Positions 1 through 5,689 of a DNA stretch of 5,689 bases are shown piece by piece. The translations under genes and the position numbers were made by a program. The stretch's first letter is position 1, and every line of letters starts with the position of its first letter. The stretch spans positions 5,678 to 11,366 of the forward strand of contig DIHU01000119.1 in assembly GCA_002420315.1 (NCBI GenBank). Direction: 5' to 3'. This stretch comes from Akkermansiaceae bacterium UBA5688 (lineage in GTDB: Bacteria > Verrucomicrobiota > Verrucomicrobiia > Verrucomicrobiales > Akkermansiaceae). Under the pieces are notes generated by a model, which saw only the letters and a list, made by a program, of their open reading frames with translations, had not been told where the DNA came from and made no database searches.

Positions 1-246
1 AATTCTGGAATCAGTTGAGAGATCAATAGGCACCATTACAGAATTAGCCCGAAGCTCTTCACGCAATCGAGAAAGAAGCATAGTTTTCCCATATCCTGCA
101 CGTGGAGCGCGAAGAGAAACCAGAACACCCTCCCCGCTGGTTATAAGTTCCTTCAGTTGATCAAACTTGTCCCCATGCAAATTTTCAACAAGCGGACTCA
201 TCGGCCCCTCAAACGATTCAAAGTTAGAAGTGAAAGGATTCTTCAT
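1..246 (-). CDS. P-loop ATPase, N-terminal part (3' end outside window)
   Basis: The reading frame starts at ATG 246-244 and stays open to the window edge, giving 82 residues beginning MKNPFTSNFESFEG. A nucleotide-binding loop lies at residues 46-58 (RAPRAGYGKTMLL), preceded by a hydrophobic strand VLVSL (41-45). A second strand, VMVPIDL (70-76), fits the core beta strand after the P-loop helix. The loop deviates from GxxxxGK[ST]: the first position is Pro48, with Ala47 one residue earlier. The early position of the loop, with only about 45 residues before it, and the NPF opening resemble AAA/ORC-like or STAND-type ATPases. They do not resemble PilB/PilT/GspE, whose Walker A sits deep in the protein with a GPTGSGK[ST] signature. 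It lies 51 bp downstream of the AsmA-like gene on the same strand with no hairpin terminator, so co-transcription is likely. The start lacks a Shine-Dalgarno; Met16 is a less likely alternative because it would remove the NPF segment. Walker B and later motifs are outside the window, so family and function stay open. Confidence 0.5.
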   Translation of the reverse strand, partial: MKNPFTSNFESFEGPMSPLVENLHGDKFDQLKELITSGEGVLVSLRAPRAGYGKTMLLSRLREELRANSVMVPIDLSTDSRI

Positions 247-297
247 TTCAACGTGCAGTATCAACAGCAGAGGTAGATCAAAAAAGAAAAAACTAAC

Positions 298-1929
298 CTA
301 TTCAACATTAAGTGGTTTTAAAATTTCTGGATCAACAGGAACTTTTTCTTCGAGAGGATTTAAAAGATTTTGCCAAATCTTATCCTTCGACCCATCGATT
401 GGGTCGTCAATCTGAAAGGTCTTGGAATCTACACCAATCACCTGAAGAAATGTATCGGTGGGCCGGTCAACTGTTCCACCAACATCAAAACTAAAACTAA
501 CAAGTCCGGTCGTGTCCGACCCAATCAAGTGAGGACTTCCCTTGAATCTTTCCTGGCTAGAAAGATAGAAACGGTTGATAGATATTTCAAAACGCCCTGC
601 AATTCTGCCATCATCAGCAATAAGTAAGCTTCCACTTAATGAAACCTTACCTTTCTCAGAGAATTGAAAATTTTCTAAAGCCACACCTTCCGGTCTTGCT
701 CTCACCGTCCCGGTAATCAGAGAGTTGCTAATTCCCTCGTGAAATTCCAGAAGATCTAAATTATGATTTGGAAATAAGGAATGGAGGTTCACTAGAAATG
801 GCAGTCGTAATACTTTTGCAGCGCTCGCTTTTAGATTGATTTTAATCTCATCAAAGTAGTCGTTCCCAACTGTGAACTGAACCGTTCCAGATGATGATTC
901 GACCGAGCCACTAAAAAAGCGCGCGAGTCGCTTTCCTATCAAAATTTCCATCGGAAATTGATCTGTTGAGATTTCAAGTGTTGATTCCTCACCCGGTGCC
1001 ATCAAGACCTCTCCGCTCAGTTTCAGATCAGATGCCACCGAAACCCCACTTTGGGTTGGATGCTTAAGCGACAAGGCTTTTAAGTTTAGGCGGCCATCTT
1101 TAAAACGCATCACGCCTTTGGAAACCGGAAAGTCCTCCCAACCGTCCGCTCGAAAAATTCCTTCATTAAGAGTCAACTGGTAACCACCATCTCCAGCGTA
1201 GGAAAAAATAGCATCAACCTCACTAAAACCAATCGGAGCATCTGACCCAAAAAAAACATCGAGCGAGTCACAATAGTATTCGTCAAAGCCAAATGGAAAA
1301 TCCTCTTCATCCAGAGAATCGATGTTATCTCCCCTCGCCGAAGGCATAGCAAGTCTCAACTGGCCCTTGCTTCCACCAATCTGTAACCCACTTGGCCGGG
1401 CTCCCAAATAATTTAAAAATCGGACATGTCCTTCGATATTATTTAGGGCCAGATTTCGCACAAAGTTGGTCTGATCCCACTGAAAATTAGCGTCCTTAAT
1501 AGAAACAGAAAAAGGCATCCGCTTCAACCCCCGGAACTCTACCTCAGCCCCACTCCACTCGGAAGCCTGCTGTGCAAGTTTGTCACGATGCCCCTTACTA
1601 TTTTGCATCAAGATCAAAAACAAAACGGTAAGAAATAAAATTAAGATTAGGGTGGCCCCAATAACAACTTTCAAAAGAAGTCGCTTTTTTTCACGCTCTG
1701 GATTGTTTTCGCTTGCTTGCCCAGAACGACGTCTCCGGCGCTTAACCTTTCGAGCAATCGTGCCATCAGAGCGAGTCACCACTTCACCTTGAGCCTCTTT
1801 TGCGCGCTCCTTATCACGGAGCGCCTTCATCATTTCTTCGAGCGAGTATTGCTCTTTCTCCGGACCCAACGGGTCGGAATCTAAACTATTCTTTCCTTGG
1901 CTAGAACGTGGGGGGATGTTCGTGCTCAT
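298..1929 (-). CDS. Inner-membrane-anchored AsmA-like periplasmic protein
   Basis: This encodes 543 residues from ATG 1929-1927; a TTG one codon upstream is possible but less likely. Residues 1-83 are hydrophilic and charged, with a strongly basic patch at 60-69 (RKVKRRRRRS) and another at 79-83. One transmembrane helix spans about 84-108 (LLLKVVIGATLILILFLTVL and following). The positive flank predicts N-in/C-out topology, leaving about 430 residues in the periplasm. That part is rich in short beta strands with Gly turns of the AsmA/TamB style, for example SLLIADDGRIAGRFEISI (434-451) and a near-terminal FDVGGTVDRPTDTF (481-494), like the closing 'GT-x-x-x-P' motif of AsmA-type domains. There is no catalytic motif and only one cysteine (C220). 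AsmA-like proteins are implicated in moving or organising envelope lipids, and the T2SS accessory protein GspN has a related fold. The gene overlaps the secretin stop by one base, so the two products are probably made together. A role as a secretin partner is inference; AsmA-like character is moderately secure, exact family unknown. Confidence 0.5.
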   Translation of the reverse strand: MSTNIPPRSSQGKNSLDSDPLGPEKEQYSLEEMMKALRDKERAKEAQGEVVTRSDGTIARKVKRRRRRSGQASENNPEREKKRLLLKVVIGATLILILFLTVLFLILMQNSKGHRDKLAQQASEWSGAEVEFRGLKRMPFSVSIKDANFQWDQTNFVRNLALNNIEGHVRFLNYLGARPSGLQIGGSKGQLRLAMPSARGDNIDSLDEEDFPFGFDEYYCDSLDVFFGSDAPIGFSEVDAIFSYAGDGGYQLTLNEGIFRADGWEDFPVSKGVMRFKDGRLNLKALSLKHPTQSGVSVASDLKLSGEVLMAPGEESTLEISTDQFPMEILIGKRLARFFSGSVESSSGTVQFTVGNDYFDEIKINLKASAAKVLRLPFLVNLHSLFPNHNLDLLEFHEGISNSLITGTVRARPEGVALENFQFSEKGKVSLSGSLLIADDGRIAGRFEISINRFYLSSQERFKGSPHLIGSDTTGLVSFSFDVGGTVDRPTDTFLQVIGVDSKTFQIDDPIDGSKDKIWQNLLNPLEEKVPVDPEILKPLNVE

Positions 1930-1931
1930 CA
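1927..1931 (-). promoter_or_regulatory. TGATG stop/start overlap coupling secretin and AsmA-like gene
   Basis: On the minus strand the secretin stop TGA (1931-1929) shares its A with the ATG (1929-1927) of the next gene. Such junctions commonly let a terminating ribosome reinitiate. There is no Shine-Dalgarno at normal spacing upstream; the nearest GGAAAA is about 20 bases away. Translation of the second gene therefore plausibly depends on the first. Confidence 0.5.
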
Positions 1932-4358
1932 ACGATCGCGGTATGGTTTTCCTGCTGGGTCGGTCAATTCGACATTCACAAAGATAATCACAGCGCGCTT
2001 TTCCACCGAAATTCCATTACTCTGAAAAATTCGACCGACGAACGGAAGTTCACCGAGAATAGGAATTTTGTCGTGAATTTCTTTCCGAATTTCTTTGATA
2101 AGCCCCCCCATTACAACGGTCTGCCCGTCTACGACACGAACACTGGTATTTCCGCGTGTTGTTCTAAAAAGCGGCTTGAGGATCGCATTCGCAGTAATTT
2201 CACCAAAAACGCTTTGGGTCGCCACCGTCTGATTCACAAAGTTGATGCTTGCGGTGTTACTCGACCCAACAATGGGAGTTCCGTAATTGACGAAACCTTC
2301 AAAGTCAGTAACGACCGGATTCACTGAGACTTCGATAATCTTACGGTCTGGACCAACCTGTGGAAGAACCTCGAGAGTAACTCCAAGATTTCGGGAAGTG
2401 AAATTCGTTGGAGTAGCAGGAGTCACAATCCCTCCTCCACCCGCAACCTGATTCGGAATCTGAGGAGGTTCAAAATCTTCGGGATAGGGGAATTCTATCA
2501 CGGACTGAACTATCGCATTCTGACCAGATCGAGTCACAACTTCTGGACGGACCATGACATCGACACCTTTCTTTTGAGAGAGCCCTCTCATCAAAATCTC
2601 GTGAGCAGAATTATCGATAATTCCACGCAGACTAATAATACCTGACCCCCTCGTTCCCGAGCTATCCGGGGTGGACGGTAAACGAATATCCGCACTCCCT
2701 CCCCCGGTCCCATTATTTGACAAAACACCTGAAGCAGTTGGTGGGGACTCTCTCTTCAGCAAAGCATCCAAACCTTCGGTAGTTCCAGCAAGCTGTCCGC
2801 TTCGATTTCCTGAAGTGACTGGACGCCCTCCGATCATGTCTGCAATTGGAGAACCCGTTCCCGTCGTTCCTCCCGAGAGAATACCATTCTCTCCAAGATT
2901 AAACTCACCAAGCATCGAATCAAAATCAAGCTCATCGAGTTGGTCTTGACCGATATCTACAATTGTCGTCCGCACTGTCACAATCAAAGGCTCATTTTTC
3001 GCTAGGTCAGCAACGATCGCCTCAATGAGCTGCATGTTCGCCACTGTATTTCGGACGATTAACATGTTAGTATTCGAATTATAGGCAGCACTGGCCCCGT
3101 CCGGGAAACTAACCCCAAAATCTTGGAGTTTCTCTTTTGCTGAAAGCTTTTTTGCAATCAGCCCGCCCTCTTGATCATCGGCTGCAAAAGGATCCTCATT
3201 CTCTTCCACCTTACCAACAGCTCCAGTTGTCAAAAAATCGGGAGAAACTCGAAATTCCCGGCGAACCAAAGTAGGGTCCGAAAATCCTGCGGCATTAATC
3301 ACCACTGCAAAATCATCCACTCGGAAATTAGTGCCAGAAGCTTCGTTAACTAGTTTCAAAACTTCTGCCAAGGAAACATTACGAAGAGTCAGATTAATTC
3401 GCGAAGCACGAATCTTTTGGATCTCTGGCATGGACTCATCCCCCAACTGAACCAAAAACGGAATTCCTTTTTGAGATTCGTCCAAGGTCATCTTGTCCTC
3501 CTGCACAGAAACTGCTCTCAAAAAATCGACTGCCTCATCAAGAGTTGCCCCACTCAGGCGAACCTCAGGAACATTAATACTGTTCAGCTTGGCTTGGATG
3601 TTCGCCCGCTGATTAATAGCTCCAAAATCATCTCCACCGACGATCGGCGCATCCAACTTGGAGGCAACCTTCTGCTGCCAACTTGCGTCCACCCCCTTTA
3701 ACATCTCAGCCCGCGCCTGATCACGAGCTGCCTCTGCGTAACCCGACTTTGCCACAATCACCATCTCTTTTCCCCGACGTGCCGCTTTGTTAAACTGGTC
3801 GATGCGCAGAATATCTTCAAAGGTCATGTAGGCGCGATCAAACTGCCCCAAATCATAGTAACTCTGACCCTCCTGTAGAAGACTTCGAACTCTCGCTACA
3901 TTCACATTGTGCTCGGTAGTCAAGGCTGACTCATACCGGATTGGATTGTCCATCTTAACCAAAAGCGACTTAAGTTGACGATTGTCCGGGTCAACCGTAA
4001 GGGCATCTTTTACCATGGCCTGAGCGCTCTTTGCCCCACCCTTAATCATCAGAGCCTGGGCTTGCACCAAGGAGGCCTGTGAAAAGCGCTGAACGGCGGT
4101 CGTTCGCAAGCCAGCGACCGACTTAGCTCCTTTCGGAAGCTTCGACAAAGCATCGGCATACTTATCAACGGCTAACTTATAGTCATTTTCAAGATACGCA
4201 TCATCCCCTTCTTCTATAAGGACGCCAGCATCACGAGCGTCAGCCGAGCGGGCTGCGACCTCACTTAAAAGAACCGAATTTTGCGCAAGAACAGGTAATG
4301 CAAAGACTAGAAGTCCGAACAGTAGACTGCGCTGAAGTTTGAGTCGAAAATTACTCAT
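1929..4358 (-). CDS. Secretin (GspD/PilQ superfamily), Amuc_1098-like with TPR-like N-terminus
   Basis: This 809-residue protein should form a multimeric gated channel in the outer membrane for a type II secretion or type IV pilus-like machine. Residues 1-25 are a signal peptide (RLKLQR, hydrophobic core, ALPVLA before Q26). TPR-like helical pairs lie at about 45-75, 85-130 and 155-190, the last with EGQSYYDLGQFDRAYMTFED. An STN/N0-like domain covers about 265-355. A NolW/N1-like segment at about 411-455 contains YNSNTNMLIVRNTVANMQ. The secretin core runs from about 455 to 800, with the hallmark VVDGQTVVMGGL (742-753) followed by KIPILGELPFVGRIF (764-778) and a final strand AVIIFVNVEL. A Gly/Ser/Thr-rich insertion fills about 490-575. 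The TPR-STN-secretin order and length match the verrucomicrobial Amuc_1098-type proteins as I recall them; a generic GspD or PilQ label is the alternative. The gene leads the minus-strand cluster, its TGA overlaps the next start, and no Shine-Dalgarno precedes its ATG. The start is supported by the signal peptide directly after it. Confidence 0.5.
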   Translation of the reverse strand: MSNFRLKLQRSLLFGLLVFALPVLAQNSVLLSEVAARSADARDAGVLIEEGDDAYLENDYKLAVDKYADALSKLPKGAKSVAGLRTTAVQRFSQASLVQAQALMIKGGAKSAQAMVKDALTVDPDNRQLKSLLVKMDNPIRYESALTTEHNVNVARVRSLLQEGQSYYDLGQFDRAYMTFEDILRIDQFNKAARRGKEMVIVAKSGYAEAARDQARAEMLKGVDASWQQKVASKLDAPIVGGDDFGAINQRANIQAKLNSINVPEVRLSGATLDEAVDFLRAVSVQEDKMTLDESQKGIPFLVQLGDESMPEIQKIRASRINLTLRNVSLAEVLKLVNEASGTNFRVDDFAVVINAAGFSDPTLVRREFRVSPDFLTTGAVGKVEENEDPFAADDQEGGLIAKKLSAKEKLQDFGVSFPDGASAAYNSNTNMLIVRNTVANMQLIEAIVADLAKNEPLIVTVRTTIVDIGQDQLDELDFDSMLGEFNLGENGILSGGTTGTGSPIADMIGGRPVTSGNRSGQLAGTTEGLDALLKRESPPTASGVLSNNGTGGGSADIRLPSTPDSSGTRGSGIISLRGIIDNSAHEILMRGLSQKKGVDVMVRPEVVTRSGQNAIVQSVIEFPYPEDFEPPQIPNQVAGGGGIVTPATPTNFTSRNLGVTLEVLPQVGPDRKIIEVSVNPVVTDFEGFVNYGTPIVGSSNTASINFVNQTVATQSVFGEITANAILKPLFRTTRGNTSVRVVDGQTVVMGGLIKEIRKEIHDKIPILGELPFVGRIFQSNGISVEKRAVIIFVNVELTDPAGKPYRDR

Positions 4359-4444
4359 GTCGTAGGATTTCTAGTTATAGAGCCGATTGGCAGCCCCGAT
4401 AAGCCGAAAATCCGGAAATATTTGCCAAATCTGCAGAATTTTCG

Positions 4445-4461
4445 CCTCTCCCCCCTCCCTT
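4445..4461. repeat. 17-nt polypyrimidine/polypurine tract
   Basis: The plus strand is pure pyrimidine (CCTCTCCCCCCTCCCTT), so the minus strand, which is sense for the secretin, reads AAGGGAGGGGGGAGAGG. It lies about 87-103 bases upstream of the secretin start. The G-runs could in principle form a weak G-quadruplex, and the purine run mimics a Shine-Dalgarno, but no start codon follows at usable distance. Function is unknown. Confidence 0.5.
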
Positions 4462-4488
4462 GTTGAATTTCCCAGACCTGCTTGATCC

Positions 4489-4504
4489 AAAAAAAATAAA
4501 AAAA
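4489..4504. repeat. A/T-only tract, eight A, one T, seven A
   Basis: Sixteen consecutive A/T bases consist of two A-tracts split by one T. Phased A-tracts bend DNA and can act as UP elements or nucleoid-protein sites. It lies about 130-145 bases upstream of the secretin start. The minus-strand T-run is not preceded by a GC hairpin, so it is not read as a terminator. Confidence 0.5.
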
Positions 4505-4620
4505 CCACTTAAATCAATGATTCACAGGTCAGAACACCCCCTCTCAAGCTCCCTTAACAAATCGATCCCGCGAGATTCGGAATACAACCGCCAAGATCAG
4601 CCAATTAGCTGGGGTGACAA

Positions 4621-4664
4621 CTAGGCACGACTGGCCTCAATTGCCTTCATAACAAAAAGCCTAG
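4621..4664. repeat. Weak inverted repeat CTAGGC/GCCTAG
   Basis: CTAGGC at 4621-4626 is the exact reverse complement of GCCTAG at 4659-4664, with 32 bases between. The arms are only 6 bp and do not extend. The intervening sequence holds several GGC/GCC pairs that could fold alternatively. Chance is likely for one such pair in 491 bp; it is recorded because it lies in non-coding DNA. Confidence 0.5.
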
Positions 4665-4752
4665 ATACATGACCTTGATTAAAGGTATAACGCTCACGAA
4701 ATTTTTGTTTGAAGATCTTTTGCCTCCTCTACTAATCCCATTACCCCAAGAA

Positions 4753-4771
4753 AGACACGTAAGTACTGTCT
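4753..4771. repeat. Weak inverted repeat AGACA/TGTCT
   Basis: AGACA at 4753-4757 and TGTCT at 4767-4771 flank a 9-base centre, CGTAAGTAC. The centre contains GTAAG, which also occurs in the nearby 16-bp palindrome. It could be a degenerate second operator site for the same regulator, but the arms are short and chance is possible. Confidence 0.5.
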
Positions 4772-4797
4772 CGTAAAAAAAAGGCGTCCTCCGGATT

Positions 4798-4813
4798 TGT
4801 AAGACGTCTTACA
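4798..4813. promoter_or_regulatory. Perfect 16-bp palindrome, probable operator
   Basis: TGTAAGACGTCTTACA is identical to its own reverse complement across all 16 bases, with no spacer. It ends 36 bases before the ATG of the PSCyt1-DUF1549 gene, where a repressor could block RNA polymerase or early elongation. Size and symmetry fit a homodimeric helix-turn-helix regulator. It does not match the BlaI/CopY core TACA-N2-TGTA, because here the TGTA and TACA are on the outside. A terminator is unlikely: there is no loop and no T-run of useful length follows. The regulator is not visible in the window. Confidence 0.5.
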
Positions 4814-4849
4814 TTTGGCAAGACAGCCCCTAACCTCAATTTCAGCTCA

Positions 4850-5689
4850 ATGTTAAGGTATCTCCTCATTCTCATCCTTGTCGCTACTGCCACTGGAGAA
4901 CCAATCGGCTTCAATAGCCATATCCGACCTCTTCTATCAGATCATTGCTTTAGTTGCCATGGCTTCAACTCAAACTCAAGGGAAGCAGATTTAAGACTCG
5001 ACATATCTGAAGGAGCCTTTGCTGATCGTAAATCAGGATCGGCTATCCTTCCTGGCAATCCTGAAGACTCACTCATCTGGGAGCGCATCAATTCCGATGA
5101 TCCGGATGATATAATGCCTCCACCTGATCACTTACTGAGATTGGATGCTGAAGAGAAAGAACTAATCTACCGCTGGATCCAAGAAGGAGCGAAGTACGAA
5201 GAGCACTGGACTTTTATACCCGTCAAAAAACCAAATATTCCGAATCTTGCCCCGCACCCTCTCGATTCATTGGTAAGGCAAAAACTCAGAAAACTCGAAC
5301 TAGACTTTTCCCCACGCGCTTCCAAAGAAACCCTTATCCGGCGACTTTCATTTGATCTCCGCGGTCTGCCTCCCGCACCCGAAGAGGTAAAGACCTTCAT
5401 TAATGACAAATCTTCTGATGCTTGGGAGCGCCTTATTGACAAATATCTCGCCGACACAGCTTTCGGAGAACGTTTCGCGTGGCCGTGGCTGGATGCTGCC
5501 CGCTATGCCGATTCAAACGGTTTTCAAGGCGACCGTGAGCGCACAATGTGGCCATGGCGAGATTGGGTCATTGATGCTATCAATCGTAATCTCCCCTACG
5601 ACGACTTCACCATCTGGCAAATTGCCGGCGACCTTCTTCCTGAGGCAACCTTGGAACAAAAGCTTGCGACAGGTTTCCTGCGAAATCAC
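4850..5689 (+). CDS. Secreted PSCyt1-DUF1549 cytochrome-like protein, N-terminal part (3' end outside window)
   Basis: An open frame from ATG 4850-4852 runs 280 codons to the window edge. Residues 1-14 form a short signal peptide (MLRYLLILILVATA), so the product is exported. The PSCyt1 cytochrome c-like domain follows: IRPLLSDHCFSCHG (25-38) carries the CxxCH haem site at 33-37, and DIMPPP (87-92) offers Met89 as likely sixth iron ligand, before the family's WIQEGA and HWTFIPV (109-125). DUF1549 begins near 138, with LIRRLSFDLRGLPPAPEEV (162-180) and the conserved blocks ARYADSNGF (217-225), MWPWRDWVIDAIN (233-245) and QIAGDLLP (257-264). Full-length relatives usually continue into DUF1553 and reach several hundred more residues, which would lie beyond this window. 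The family is abundant in Planctomycetes and Verrucomicrobia; its reaction is not established, though many members sit near sulfatases or other polysaccharide genes. An oddity is CHGFNSNSREADLRL where relatives typically have CHGPD before the READLRL block. No Shine-Dalgarno is seen; a 16-bp palindrome sits just upstream. Confidence 0.5.
   Translation, partial: MLRYLLILILVATATGEPIGFNSHIRPLLSDHCFSCHGFNSNSREADLRLDISEGAFADRKSGSAILPGNPEDSLIWERINSDDPDDIMPPPDHLLRLDAEEKELIYRWIQEGAKYEEHWTFIPVKKPNIPNLAPHPLDSLVRQKLRKLELDFSPRASKETLIRRLSFDLRGLPPAPEEVKTFINDKSSDAWERLIDKYLADTAFGERFAWPWLDAARYADSNGFQGDRERTMWPWRDWVIDAINRNLPYDDFTIWQIAGDLLPEATLEQKLATGFLRNH

Larger units (their letters stand above)
4359..4849. 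other. 491-bp divergent intergenic region
   Basis: This gap separates the starts of the divergent secretin and PSCyt1-DUF1549 genes, so it must hold promoters for both directions. It contains a perfect 16-bp palindrome (4798-4813), a 16-base A/T tract (4489-4504), a pyrimidine-only run (4445-4461) and two weak inverted repeats (4621-4664 and 4753-4771). I see no tRNA, no riboswitch fold and no GC hairpin followed by a T-run. The only open frame I examined, 35 codons at 4669-4776, has no recognisable features. No convincing -35/-10 pair stands out for either gene: -10-like TATAAC occurs on the minus strand (4379-4374) and on the plus strand (4686-4691), each with a poor -35. Confidence 0.5.

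Noticed and set aside
280..292. T-rich run on the minus strand (TTTTTTCTTTTTT) as a terminator between the AsmA-like gene and the ATPase
   Set aside because: No GC-rich stem precedes it; the upstream sequence is the AT-rich end of the coding region.
1908..2327. Plus-strand open frame of 139 codons opposite the secretin
   Set aside because: It lies antisense to the strongly conserved secretin C-terminus; its composition is irregular, with no domain and no start signal. Other plus-strand frames between 167 and 3701 are rejected for the same reason.
4374..4402. Minus-strand promoter for the secretin: TATAAC at 4379-4374 with TTATCG at 4402-4397, spacing 17
   Set aside because: The -10 matches 5 of 6 but the -35 only 3 of 6, and the start site would leave a leader of only about 10 bases. 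Possible, but not strong enough to annotate.
4422..4430. RpoN (sigma-54) site suggested by TTGGCA
   Set aside because: No TTGC-like -12 element occurs at the required distance after either copy of TTGGCA.
4664..4691. Plus-strand promoter: GATACA at 4664-4669 with TATAAC at 4686-4691, spacing 16
   Set aside because: The -35 matches only 3 of 6 and it lies about 160 bases before the gene start. Such pairs are common by chance in AT-rich DNA.
4669..4776. Small plus-strand open frame of 35 codons (MTLIKGITLTKFLFEDLL...)
   Set aside because: No Shine-Dalgarno, no recognisable domain and weak upstream promoter matches. A frame this short is expected by chance in 491 bp of intergenic DNA, and it ends inside the run-up to the palindrome.
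4753..4782. Possible insertion-sequence end (GTACTGTCTCGTAA)
   Set aside because: No matching inverted copy, transposase fragment or target duplication is visible in the window.
5167..5457. Minus-strand open frame of 96 codons
   Set aside because: It is antisense to the DUF1549 coding region, whose conserved motifs are on the plus strand in an uninterrupted frame.

Overview
The window most likely comes from a bacterium of the PVC superphylum, probably Verrucomicrobia. Two independent signs support this. The right-hand gene encodes a secreted haem-binding protein of the PSCyt1-DUF1549 type, a family greatly expanded in Planctomycetes and Verrucomicrobia. The largest gene encodes a secretin with N-terminal TPR-like repeats, resembling the verrucomicrobial Amuc_1098 group of type IV pilus-like outer-membrane proteins. 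These assignments rest on motif reading, not on a database search.

Layout. Bases 1-4358 hold three genes on the minus strand, read right to left: the secretin (4358-1929), a single-pass inner-membrane protein with an AsmA-like periplasmic region (1929-298), and the first 82 codons of a P-loop ATPase (246 to the window edge). The first two share one base in a TGATG stop/start junction and the third follows after 51 bp without a visible terminator, so the three are probably one transcription unit. Bases 4359-4849 are a 491-bp divergent intergenic region with a perfect 16-bp palindrome close to the right-hand gene, an A/T tract, a strand-biased pyrimidine tract and two weak inverted repeats, but no recognisable RNA gene. 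Bases 4850-5689 hold the first 280 codons of the plus-strand cytochrome/DUF1549 gene, cut by the window edge.

How the genes may work together. The secretin would form a gated outer-membrane pore. The coupled gene makes an anchored periplasmic protein that could assist the secretin or envelope lipid homeostasis, as AsmA-like and GspN-like proteins do elsewhere. The ATPase is not of the PilB/PilT/GspE type, so its link to secretion is open. No pilin, PilM, PilN, PilO, PilC or assembly ATPase is visible, so this looks like a secretin locus separated from the rest of its machine, or a machine with unconventional parts. The divergent PSCyt1-DUF1549 gene is probably functionally unrelated. The most interesting points are the secretin/AsmA-like coupling, the atypical P-loop, the 16-bp palindrome and the lack of Shine-Dalgarno sequences at all four starts.
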